Source of the DNA: JAMCXS01 sp964459065
GTDB taxonomy: Bacteria > Acidobacteriota > Terriglobia > UBA7540
Direction of reading: 5' to 3'
NCBI GenBank assembly: GCA_964459065.1
Contig: CAYWMN010000114.1
Coordinates: 1-11,234, forward strand
Length of the DNA stretch: 11,234 nucleotides
In this document: positions 3,684-11,234 of the stretch, piece by piece
How the letters are laid out: every line of letters starts with the position of its first letter
Position numbering within the stretch: position 1 is the stretch's first letter
Translations under genes and position numbers: made by a program
The notes under the pieces: model-generated
Databases searched by the model: none
What the model was told of the DNA's origin: nothing
The model's input: only the letters and a program-made list of their open reading frames with translations

Positions 3684-6600
3684 ATGCCAAACGGCTCGAA
3701 TGGTAGTGTGCCGCGTCGGATCGATTTTGCCAAAATACCGTCCGTCATCCAGATTCCGAATCTTATCGAGGTGCAGAAGCGCTCCTACGACCGTTTTTTG
3801 CAGATGAGCCTTTTGCCCTCCGAGCGCGAAGATCTCGGCTTGCAGGCGGTCTTCAATTCCGTTTTCCCCATTACGGACTTCCGGGGAGTGGCCCAGCTGG
3901 ACTTCGTCGACTACTCGATCGGCAATTGGGAGTGCAAGTGCGGAAGCCTTCGAGGACTTCACCACCTGCGGCGGACCTGTAAGCAATGCGGATATACGGT
4001 GGTGACCGATCCGTTCAAGACCGGCGACGTCCTTTGCCAAAAATGCGGAACTTTTAACAAGAATGAAGTGGATTTCTGCCACAAATGCGGCGATCCCGTC
4101 ACCCTGCAGCTGAAATACGATGTGACCGAATGCCAGGAGCGCGGCATGACTTTTGCCGCTCCGCTCAAGGTCACCATCCGCCTGACGCTTTACGACAAGG
4201 AAGGCGAATCCGGCCCCCGCAACATTCTGGACATCAAGGAACAGGAAGTCTACTTCGGCGAGATTCCCCTGATGACGGATAATGGCACGTTCATCATCAA
4301 CGGGACCGAGCGCGTCATCGTCAGTCAACTCCACCGCTCGCCGGGCGTCTTTTTCGAGTCCAACACCGCCAAGTCGTATTTCCTCGGCAAGCTGATTCCC
4401 TACCGCGGATCGTGGGTGGAATTTGAATACGACGCGAAAAACATTCTGTACGTAAGGATTGACCGCAAACGGAAGATCCTCGGGACCATCTTCCTGCGGG
4501 CGCTGGGCCTTAAAAGCAATTCCGATATCCTCAAGACCTTCTATACGATTGAAAACCTCACGCTCAAAGACCGCAAGCTCTTTTGGAAGCTTTCCGACAG
4601 TTTGCGCGGCGCCCGGCTCTCCAAGAGCATCGTGCACCCCCGCACGCACGAAACCATCGTCGCCTCAGGCAAAAAGATCACGTCTTCCGCCTTCCGGGAA
4701 CTCCAGAAAGCCCGCATCACCCAGGTGGAAGTGGGTGCAAGCGATCTGGAAGGAGCCTACGCCGCCGACGATATCGCCGATCCTTCCACCGGCGAGGTTC
4801 TCGTGGAAGCGAACAATGAAATCACCTCTTCCGTGCTGAACGCTCTGATCGACTCCGGCATTCAGGAAGTCGCAATTTTCTTCCCCGAACACGACCATAT
4901 CGGCGTGGTCATCAGCCAGACGCTCAAGCGCGACGCCATCAACTCCCGCGAAGAAGCCCTGATTGAGATGTACCGGAAGCTGCGGCCCGGAGACCCGCCC
5001 ACCCTGGACACGGCCACGGCGCTGTTTACCGGAATGTTCTTTGACCCTCGCAAATACGATTTCTCGAGAGTCGGCCGCCTGAAATTCAACATCAAGCTCG
5101 GCTACTACAGCAAGCTCAAGACGCGGCTGGATGATAAAGCCACTCAATTTGAGCTGGAAGACGCCCGCAACCTGCCGTCCACTCCCTTCTACGTGGTGGC
5201 GGACCAGGAAAAGATGTACGTCCGCAAGCGCGAGGGGAACCTTTGCACGGAAGTCGAACGCGGTTGCGAAGCGACCGTCGCCACCGAACATTCGGAAAAT
5301 GCGCCCGTTCAGCTTCCGCTCGACAAGCGCACGCTGGACCCTGATGATTTCTACGCGACGATCCGCTACCTGCTGAGCATCCGCAGGAATATCGACGGAC
5401 AGCATGAAGTGGATGACATCGACCACCTCGGCAACCGGCGCGTCCGGGCCGTCGGTGAACTGCTTGAAAACCAGTTCCGGCTGGGCCTGGTCCGCATGGA
5501 AAGAGCGATCAAGGAAAAGATGTCGGTGTACCAGGAAATGTCCACCGCCATGCCGCACGATCTGATCAACGCCAAGCCGGTGATGGCGGCGATCCGGGAA
5601 TTTTTCGGCTCCTCGCAGCTTTCACAGTTCATGGACCAGACCAATCCGCTTTCCGAAATCACCCACAAGCGGCGGCTTTCGGCGCTCGGTCCCGGCGGAC
5701 TTTCACGGGAACGGGCCGGATTTGAAGTCCGCGACGTTCATCCCACCCACTACGGCCGCATCTGCCCCATTGAGACCCCTGAAGGCCCCAACATCGGCCT
5801 GATCTCCTCCCTGTCTTGCTATGCCCGCATCAACGAGTACGGCTTTATCGAAAGCCCTTACCGGAAGGTGCGGGAAGGAAGAATCACGGATTACGTCACC
5901 GTTACGCACGGGGGCGACGGGCCATGGAAAGTGGGCGAGCACGTCGACAAGGAAGAAGTCGAAGCTCGCAACGCGGAATTGCGGCAGAAGAAACGCAAAG
6001 AGGTCGAGGTTGAACCTTACTCCTTCTATCTGTCCGCCTGGGAAGAAGACCACTATATCGTCGCCCAGGCGAACGTGCCAATTGATAAAAACGGCCACAT
6101 CGCCAACGAGCTGGTCAACGCGCGGCAAACCGGGAATTTTATCCTGGTGCAACGCGAAAAAGTGGATTACGTCGACGTCAGCCCGAAGCAGCTGGTCAGC
6201 GTGGCGGCCTCGCTGATTCCTTTCCTCGAAAACGACGACGCCAACCGCGCCCTGATGGGGTCGAACATGCAGCGCCAGTCGGTTCCGCTGCTGCGGGCCC
6301 AGTCTCCCCTGGTGGGCACCGGCATGGAAGAGGTGACGGCGCGCGATTCGGGCGCCGTGGTCATCTGCAAACGCAACGGAACCGTGGACAGCGTTGACAG
6401 CGAACGGATCATCGTGCGGGTGGAAGGCAACGGCCAGAGCGGCCAGCTTTCGCGAGAGGTCGGCGCGGATATTTATCAGCTCATTAAGTTCCGTCGGTCC
6501 AACCAGAACACCTGCGTCAACCAGAAGCCGGTGGTCCGGAAGGGACAACGCGTTCGAGCCGGGCAAGTGCTGGCCGATGGTCCCTGCACTGACCATGGCG

Positions 6601-8345
6601 AACTGGCGCTCGGGCGCAATGTCCTGGTCGCCTTTATGCCCTGGCGGGGCTACAACTTTGAAGATGCCATCCTGGTCAGCGAAAAGCTGGTCAAGGAAGA
6701 CTCTTACACGTCCATTCACATTGAAGAGTTCGAAATTGAAGCTCGAGACACGAAGCTGGGTCCGGAAGAAGTGACGCGCGACATCCCGAACGTTTCCGAA
6801 GGACTGCTGCGGGACCTGGATGAAAGTGGCGTCATCCGCATCGGGGCCTACGTCAAGCCCGGGGACATTCTGGTGGGCAAGGTCACGCCCAAGGGTGAAA
6901 CCCAATTGACCCCCGAGGAGAAACTGCTGCGGGCCATCTTCGGCGAAAAGGCCGGCGACGTCCGCGACGCTTCCCTCAACTGCCCGCCGGGAATTGAGGG
7001 CATCGTTGTCGACGTCAAAATCTTCTCCCGCAAGGGAGCCGAAAAAGACGCCCGGGCGAAGATGATCGAAGAAGGTGAAATCGGGCGTCTTGAAAAGAAC
7101 CTCAATGACGAAATCCGCATTCTCGACGATGAGCGGCTGAACCGCCTCTGCACCTTGCTCGAAGGCGAGAAGCTGCAGGCCGACCTCCACGACGAAAAGA
7201 CCAACAAACGCCTGGCGACCAAGGGAACCGAGCTGAACCGGGAAATCCTGAGCCGGCTCACCGGGCGCAATCTCAAGCGGATGAAGATTGTCAAAAAAGA
7301 TCCCACGCTGCTCGAAGGCATCGATGAAATCGAAGAAATGACCTCCCGGCAGATCGACATTCTGCGCAAGATCACAATGGAAAAAGAGCACAAGCTCAAG
7401 AAGGGCGATGAACTGCCGCCCGGAGTGATCAAGCTGGTTAAAGTCTATATCGCCATGAAGCGCAAATTGTCCGTGGGAGACAAAATGGCGGGCCGGCACG
7501 GCAACAAGGGTGTGATTGCACGAATTCTTCCCGAAGAAGACATGCCCTACATGCCCGACGGAACGCCGGTGGAGATCGTCTTGAATCCTCTGGGCGTTCC
7601 TTCCCGAATGAACGTCGGCCAGATCCTGGAAACGCATTTAGGATGGGCGGCGCGGGAATTGGGAACCAAGGTCCGGAATCTGATCGGCACCAGCGGCCAC
7701 GCGGAAGCGATCCGGCAGGAATTGACCCGGATGTTCGAAGACACACCGCTCGGCGCGAAGTTCAATGCGCTGGATGAAGAGGAACTGCTGGATTATGCCC
7801 GTTCGGTTCGGGAAGGGTTCCGCTTTGCCACGCCGGTATTCGACGGCGCCACCGAAAAGGAAATCACGACTTACCTGGAAAAGGCCGGTCTTTCACCCAC
7901 GGGGAAAATCCAGCTGCGTGACGGCATGACGGGCGAACCCTTTGAACAGCCGGTCACCGTCGGCTACATCTACATGCTGAAACTCTCGCACCTGGTTGAT
8001 GACAAGATCCACGCCCGGTCGATCGGTCCCTACTCGCTGATCACCCAGCAACCGCTCGGCGGCAAGGCGCAATTCGGCGGCCAGCGGTTCGGCGAAATGG
8101 AAGTCTGGGCTCTCGAAGCTTATGGAGCCGCCTGCATCCTCCAGGAACTGCTCACGGCAAAGTCCGACGACGTTTATGGACGCGCCAAGATTTACGAGGC
8201 CATTGTCAAAGGAGAAGCCGCCATCGAACCCGGCGTTCCGGAATCGTTCAACGTTCTGGTCAGGGAACTTCAGAGCCTGTGCCTGGACGTGGAACTGATC
8301 AAGAAGCCGAAGGAACAACGGCCTCTCCCGATGGAAACTGAATAA
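3684..8345 (+). CDS. rpoB: DNA-directed RNA polymerase subunit beta
   Basis: This is the beta subunit, which with beta' forms the catalytic cleft. The product is 1553 residues, about 210 longer than E. coli beta, because of inserts. From the N-terminus: protrusion with a zinc-ribbon insert (~82-142); lobe with a tandem repeat (~318-350 and ~366-398, 11 of 33 identical) in the SI1 region; an unrecognised insert (~474-545); rifampicin region 643-668 with Q648, D651, H661, R664 and S666, the wild-type residues at E. coli 513, 516, 526, 529 and 531; a charged insert (~738-778); active-site residues E993 and D994 (FEDAILVSE); SI2-like helical region; K1267 and K1275 in GDKMAGRHGNKGV; H1443; and the C-terminal GKAQFGGQRFGEMEVWALEAYG clamp region. 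ATG 3684 has AGGAG 8 nt upstream and gives the usual N-terminal order. It is followed by rpoC after 88 nt. Confidence 0.98.
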   Translation: MPNGSNGSVPRRIDFAKIPSVIQIPNLIEVQKRSYDRFLQMSLLPSEREDLGLQAVFNSVFPITDFRGVAQLDFVDYSIGNWECKCGSLRGLHHLRRTCKQCGYTVVTDPFKTGDVLCQKCGTFNKNEVDFCHKCGDPVTLQLKYDVTECQERGMTFAAPLKVTIRLTLYDKEGESGPRNILDIKEQEVYFGEIPLMTDNGTFIINGTERVIVSQLHRSPGVFFESNTAKSYFLGKLIPYRGSWVEFEYDAKNILYVRIDRKRKILGTIFLRALGLKSNSDILKTFYTIENLTLKDRKLFWKLSDSLRGARLSKSIVHPRTHETIVASGKKITSSAFRELQKARITQVEVGASDLEGAYAADDIADPSTGEVLVEANNEITSSVLNALIDSGIQEVAIFFPEHDHIGVVISQTLKRDAINSREEALIEMYRKLRPGDPPTLDTATALFTGMFFDPRKYDFSRVGRLKFNIKLGYYSKLKTRLDDKATQFELEDARNLPSTPFYVVADQEKMYVRKREGNLCTEVERGCEATVATEHSENAPVQLPLDKRTLDPDDFYATIRYLLSIRRNIDGQHEVDDIDHLGNRRVRAVGELLENQFRLGLVRMERAIKEKMSVYQEMSTAMPHDLINAKPVMAAIREFFGSSQLSQFMDQTNPLSEITHKRRLSALGPGGLSRERAGFEVRDVHPTHYGRICPIETPEGPNIGLISSLSCYARINEYGFIESPYRKVREGRITDYVTVTHGGDGPWKVGEHVDKEEVEARNAELRQKKRKEVEVEPYSFYLSAWEEDHYIVAQANVPIDKNGHIANELVNARQTGNFILVQREKVDYVDVSPKQLVSVAASLIPFLENDDANRALMGSNMQRQSVPLLRAQSPLVGTGMEEVTARDSGAVVICKRNGTVDSVDSERIIVRVEGNGQSGQLSREVGADIYQLIKFRRSNQNTCVNQKPVVRKGQRVRAGQVLADGPCTDHGELALGRNVLVAFMPWRGYNFEDAILVSEKLVKEDSYTSIHIEEFEIEARDTKLGPEEVTRDIPNVSEGLLRDLDESGVIRIGAYVKPGDILVGKVTPKGETQLTPEEKLLRAIFGEKAGDVRDASLNCPPGIEGIVVDVKIFSRKGAEKDARAKMIEEGEIGRLEKNLNDEIRILDDERLNRLCTLLEGEKLQADLHDEKTNKRLATKGTELNREILSRLTGRNLKRMKIVKKDPTLLEGIDEIEEMTSRQIDILRKITMEKEHKLKKGDELPPGVIKLVKVYIAMKRKLSVGDKMAGRHGNKGVIARILPEEDMPYMPDGTPVEIVLNPLGVPSRMNVGQILETHLGWAARELGTKVRNLIGTSGHAEAIRQELTRMFEDTPLGAKFNALDEEELLDYARSVREGFRFATPVFDGATEKEITTYLEKAGLSPTGKIQLRDGMTGEPFEQPVTVGYIYMLKLSHLVDDKIHARSIGPYSLITQQPLGGKAQFGGQRFGEMEVWALEAYGAACILQELLTAKSDDVYGRAKIYEAIVKGEAAIEPGVPESFNVLVRELQSLCLDVELIKKPKEQRPLPMETE
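3927..4109 (+). other. Zinc-ribbon insertion in RpoB protrusion
   Basis: Residues ~82-142 lie between the conserved beta strand VDYSIG and LKYDVTECQERG, which in E. coli beta are separated by about two residues. The insert has four cysteine pairs: C84/C86, C99/C102, C118/C121 and C132/C135. This suggests two zinc sites (CxC + CxxC, then CxxC + CxxC). It is in frame, with the flanking core intact. I remember similar inserts in Acidobacteria RpoB; metal binding is inferred from the cysteine pattern. Confidence 0.85.
5103..5318 (+). other. Unrecognised RpoB insertion before the rifampicin region
   Basis: Residues ~474-545 separate FNIKLG from LDKRTLDPDDFYATIRYLL. In most bacterial beta subunits these motifs lie only about ten residues apart, so some 60-65 residues are extra. 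The stretch is polar, with a strand-like STPFYVVADQEKMYVRKREG core and two cysteines (NLCTEV, RGCEAT), and resembles no domain I know. The reading frame and codon use stay continuous with the rest of rpoB. Confidence 0.65.
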
Positions 8346-8378
8346 GTTTTATACAGGAAGTGGATCAAAGAGGGTGGA

Positions 8379-8402
8379 TAGCGCCGCCCGGCAAGAGCGC
8401 TA
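8379..8402 (+). promoter_or_regulatory. Hairpin early in rpoB-rpoC gap
   Basis: TAGCGC (8379-8384) pairs perfectly with GCGCTA (8397-8402) around a 12-nt loop. No T-run follows (AAACTCTTC), so termination is unlikely; a processing or stabilising role is possible. It is a short stem and may be incidental. Confidence 0.35.
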
Positions 8403-8407
8403 AAACT

Positions 8408-8427
8408 CTTCTCGATTGAGAAGGAGG
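8408..8427 (+). promoter_or_regulatory. rpoC Shine-Dalgarno with overlapping hairpin
   Basis: AAGGAGG (8421-8427) is a full-strength ribosome binding site 6 nt before the TTG at 8434, and it decides the rpoC start. Its first three bases are also the 3' arm of a perfect 6-bp hairpin, CTTCTC (8408-8413) with GAGAAG (8418-8423), loop GATT, extendable by a T8407-G8424 wobble. Folding would partly cover the site. Confidence 0.6.
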
Positions 8428-8433
8428 GAAACC

Positions 8434-11234
8434 TTGTTTCGAAGCAGCCCTTATGACCGAGTTAGTCTGATTGGTGAATTTGATGCGATTCGCATCAGCT
8501 TAGCCTCCCCGGAAAAAATCCGGTCGTGGTCGCACGGCGAAGTGACCAAGCCCGAGACGATCAACTACCGAACCTTCAAACCGGAACGCGACGGCCTGTT
8601 CTGCGCAAGGATTTTCGGCCCGGTAACCGATTGGGAATGCTTGTGCGGCAAGTACAAGCGCATGAAGCACCGGGGCGTCATCTGCGACAAGTGCGGCGTT
8701 GAAGTCACCCTGTCCAAAGTCCGGCGTGAACGCCTGGGCCACATCGAACTGGCCGCGCCGTGTTCGCACGTCTGGTTCTTTAAAGGACTTCCCAGCCGGA
8801 TCGGACATCTGCTGGATTTATCTCTCCGAGACCTCGAAAAAATCCTCTATTTTGAAGCCTACGTGGTGACCGACCCCGGAGAGTCCCCGCTGAAGGAAAA
8901 GGAAGTTCTCACCGAGGACCGCTATCGCGAAGTCTCGCAGGAGTACGCCGGAAAGTTTCGGGCCGGCATGGGCGCCGAAGCCATCAAGGATCTCCTCAAG
9001 CAAGTGGAAATCGAAACGCTTTCGGTCGAATTGCGCGAGAAAATGAAGACCGACAACTCGCAGCAAAAGCGCATCAAGTACGCCAAGCGGCTGAAAGTTG
9101 TGGAAGCCTTCCGGAAGTCCGGGAATAAGCCCGAATGGATGATCCTGGACGTGCTCCCGGTGATTCCTCCGGAATTGCGCCCCCTGGTGCCGCTCGATGG
9201 CGGCCGTTTCGCGACGTCAGACTTGAACGACCTGTATCGCCGGGTGATCAACCGCAACAACCGCTTGAAGAAGCTGATGGAACTGCACGCGCCCGACGTG
9301 ATTGTGCGGAACGAGAAGCGCATGCTGCAGGAAGCGGTCGACGCGTTGTTCGACAACGGACGCCGGGGACGCGTTCTGCGCGGCGCCAACAACCGGCCGC
9401 TCAAATCGCTTTCCGACACGCTCAAGGGCAAGCAGGGACGCTTCCGGCAGAATCTGCTGGGCAAGCGCGTTGACTACTCCGGCCGGTCCGTCATTGTGGT
9501 GGGGCCGGACCTGAAGCTCCATCAGTGCGGGCTGCCCAAGAAGATGGCCCTCGAGCTGTTCAAGCCTTTCATCTACCACCGGCTGGAACAGTCCGGCCAC
9601 TGCACCACCATCAAGGCGGCCAAGGAAATGGTGGAGAGGCAGGAGCCCGTGGTTTGGGACATCCTCGAAGAAGTCATCAAAGACCATCCGGTTCTGCTCA
9701 ACCGCGCTCCGACGCTGCACCGGCTGGGGATCCAGGCGTTTGAGCCCGTGCTGGTGGAAGGCAAGGCCATCAAGATTCACCCGCTGGTCTGCACGGCGTT
9801 TAACGCCGATTTCGACGGCGATCAGATGGCCGTGCATATTCCGCTGTCGCCCGAAGCCCAGATCGAAGCTTCCGTGCTGATGCTCTCTTCGCACAACATC
9901 CTTTCGCCCGCCAACGGCCAGCCGCTGGCGATTCCCACCCAGGACATCGTGCTGGGCGTCTATTACTTGACCAAAGAACAGAAGGGGGCGAAGGGCGAAG
10001 GGCGGACCTTTGCCAATTCCGATGAGGTCGTGCTGGCGCTCGAGGCCGGCGAGCTTGAAACCCGGACCCCGATTCGCCTCCGTTACACCGGCCGCGTGAT
10101 CGACTTGACGACGGCCTACGACGATCAGGATGTCTTGCACACCGAACCCCTGACGCTGAACCAGCAGTTCATCAACACAACGGTCGGCCGGGTCCTGTTC
10201 AACGATCACCTGCCGCCTGAGATGCCTTTTATCAACGGGACGCTGCGCAAGAAAGGTCTGGGCGCGGTGGCCAATTACTGCTACCTGCGGTTTGGAGTGG
10301 AAACCGCCGTCGGCATGGTCGACAAGATCAAATCGCTCGGCTTCCTGTATGCGACCAAGTCGGGCATTTCTCTGGGCATCGGCGATCTGGTGGTTCCCAT
10401 GAACAAGAGCTCGCTGGTGGGAGAGGCGCAGAAGGAAGTTATCGAGGTCGAAAAGCAATACCAGGAAGGCGCCATCACCCACGGCGAACGCTACAACAAA
10501 GTCATTGCCATCTGGTCCAACGTGACCGACCGCGTGGCCGACGAAATGTTCCAAACCATGGAGACGCAAGACAAGGAAGGAGCCCTCAATCCGGTTTACG
10601 TGATGGCCGATTCCGGCGCTCGCGGATCCAAGCAGCAGATTCGGCAGTTATCGGGAATGCGCGGACTGATGGCCAAGCCGTCCGGCGAAATCATCGAAAC
10701 GCCCATCACCGCCAATTTCCGCGAAGGCCTGAACGTGTTGCAATACTTCATTTCCACGCACGGAGCCCGCAAGGGCCTGGCGGACACGGCGCTGAAGACG
10801 GCCGATTCCGGATATCTGACGCGCCGGCTGGTGGATGTGGCGCAGGACGTCATCGTTTCCGAATTCGATTGCGGAACGGTTGACGGCCTTTACGTCGAGT
10901 CCATCGTGGAAGCCGGCGAGGTGGTCGAACCCTTGCGCGACCGGATTGTCGGGCGCGTTTCGCTGGAGCAGATCAAGGACTACGAAGGCAACGTGATTGT
11001 GGACTTCAACCAGGAAATCAATGAAGACCTGGCCGCGGCCATTCAGTCGGCGGGCATCGAGCGGGTCAAAATCCGTTCGGTCCTCACCTGCGAGTCGCGG
11101 CGCGGGGTCTGCATCCGCTGCTACGGCCGCAACCTGGCCACCGGACGGCTGGTGGAAATCGGCGAGGCCGTGGGCGTGATCGCCGCGCAGTCCATCGGCG
11201 AGCCGGGAACCCAGCTCACCATGCGGACCTTCCA
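8434..11234 (+). CDS. rpoC: DNA-directed RNA polymerase subunit beta' (partial, 3' end cut by window)
   Basis: This is the beta' subunit, which carries the catalytic magnesium. The window holds 933 codons plus two bases, about two thirds of a typical length. The TTG start is supported by AAGGAGG 6 nt upstream and by the family-typical FRSSPYDRVSLIGEFDAI N-terminus; the next in-frame ATG lies within the zinc-binding domain, too late. Seen in order: zinc site C69/C71/C84/C87; LYRRVINRNNRL and GKQGRFRQNLLGKRVDYSGR; the catalytic NADFDGDQM with D459, D461 and D463; ADSGARGS and the bridge helix region (~768-803, THGARKGLADTALKT); the second zinc site beginning at DCGT and ending CESRRGVCIRCYGR; then GEPGTQLTMRTF, the start of the trigger loop, where the window ends. 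No insertion, frameshift or missing catalytic residue is visible. Confidence 0.98.
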   Translation, partial: MFRSSPYDRVSLIGEFDAIRISLASPEKIRSWSHGEVTKPETINYRTFKPERDGLFCARIFGPVTDWECLCGKYKRMKHRGVICDKCGVEVTLSKVRRERLGHIELAAPCSHVWFFKGLPSRIGHLLDLSLRDLEKILYFEAYVVTDPGESPLKEKEVLTEDRYREVSQEYAGKFRAGMGAEAIKDLLKQVEIETLSVELREKMKTDNSQQKRIKYAKRLKVVEAFRKSGNKPEWMILDVLPVIPPELRPLVPLDGGRFATSDLNDLYRRVINRNNRLKKLMELHAPDVIVRNEKRMLQEAVDALFDNGRRGRVLRGANNRPLKSLSDTLKGKQGRFRQNLLGKRVDYSGRSVIVVGPDLKLHQCGLPKKMALELFKPFIYHRLEQSGHCTTIKAAKEMVERQEPVVWDILEEVIKDHPVLLNRAPTLHRLGIQAFEPVLVEGKAIKIHPLVCTAFNADFDGDQMAVHIPLSPEAQIEASVLMLSSHNILSPANGQPLAIPTQDIVLGVYYLTKEQKGAKGEGRTFANSDEVVLALEAGELETRTPIRLRYTGRVIDLTTAYDDQDVLHTEPLTLNQQFINTTVGRVLFNDHLPPEMPFINGTLRKKGLGAVANYCYLRFGVETAVGMVDKIKSLGFLYATKSGISLGIGDLVVPMNKSSLVGEAQKEVIEVEKQYQEGAITHGERYNKVIAIWSNVTDRVADEMFQTMETQDKEGALNPVYVMADSGARGSKQQIRQLSGMRGLMAKPSGEIIETPITANFREGLNVLQYFISTHGARKGLADTALKTADSGYLTRRLVDVAQDVIVSEFDCGTVDGLYVESIVEAGEVVEPLRDRIVGRVSLEQIKDYEGNVIVDFNQEINEDLAAAIQSAGIERVKIRSVLTCESRRGVCIRCYGRNLATGRLVEIGEAVGVIAAQSIGEPGTQLTMRTF

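Noticed and set aside
3562..3807. Plus-strand 81-codon frame running from the rplL-rpoB gap into rpoB
   Set aside because: It begins in the loop of a perfect hairpin, overlaps rpoB by over 120 bases in another frame, and resembles nothing known.
3606..4649. Minus-strand open frame of 347 codons opposite the 5' part of rpoB
   Set aside because: Antisense to the zinc insert and lobe coding region; no motif and no plausible ribosome binding site seen.
5610..5687. Possible natural rifampicin resistance changes in RpoB
   Set aside because: The main resistance positions (equivalents of E. coli 513, 516, 526, 529, 531) are wild type. The differences at the equivalents of 518 (Thr) and 530 (Leu) look like neutral lineage variation.
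5703..7637. Minus-strand open frame of 644 codons opposite rpoB
   Set aside because: It is antisense to the most conserved part of rpoB, with shadow-like composition and no family motif.
9217..10569. Minus-strand open frame of 450 codons opposite rpoC
   Set aside because: Same reasoning: fully antisense to the catalytic core of rpoC and no independent support.

Overview
The window is a contiguous, entirely plus-strand piece of the conserved bacterial tuf / ribosomal protein / RNA polymerase locus. In order it holds the last codons of EF-Tu (tuf), L33 (rpmG), tRNA-Trp(CCA), secE, nusG, rplK (L11), rplA (L1), rplJ (L10), rplL (L7/L12), rpoB (RNA polymerase beta) and about the first two thirds of rpoC (beta'). 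No mobile element, CRISPR array, integrase or other accessory gene is visible. The long minus-strand reading frames are antisense shadows of these housekeeping genes.

The organism is most likely a member of the Acidobacteriota (Acidobacteria). This rests on remembered family sequences, not on a search: a roughly 60-residue four-cysteine-pair zinc-ribbon insertion near the N-terminus of RpoB, a charged insertion after the rifampicin region, and an RpoC that begins FRSSPYDR and continues with stretches that match what I remember of acidobacterial beta'. The E. coli-type beta SI1 and SI2 regions fit a lineage related to Proteobacteria in this respect. The DNA is moderately GC-rich and codon use looks uniform from gene to gene.

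Layout: bases 1-400 carry the tuf tail, rpmG and tRNA-Trp. Bases 465-1248 carry secE and nusG, which start 4 nt apart. Bases 1255-3442 carry the four large-subunit stalk genes rplK-rplA-rplJ-rplL. A 241-nt gap (3443-3683) separates these from rpoB and contains two perfect back-to-back hairpins plus a third AU-rich hairpin; it is the best candidate for partial termination or RNA processing that lets ribosomal and polymerase genes be expressed at different levels. rpoB (3684-8345) is followed by an 88-nt gap with two hairpins, the second overlapping the Shine-Dalgarno sequence of rpoC. rpoC starts with TTG at 8434 and runs off the window inside the trigger loop.

Functionally the genes tie translation elongation (EF-Tu, L11/L1/L10/L12 stalks, L33, tRNA-Trp), protein export (SecE) and transcription elongation (NusG, beta, beta') into one growth-linked unit. 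I do not see a previously undescribed gene system. The points that deserve a second look are protein-level and RNA-level: the RpoB zinc insertion, whose first half matches the spacing of the beta' zinc-binding domain; an additional unrecognised ~65-residue insertion just before the rifampicin region of RpoB; the tandem hairpins before rpoB; the UUG start and SD-overlapping hairpin of rpoC; and the lack of room for E. coli-style L1 and L10 autoregulatory leaders.
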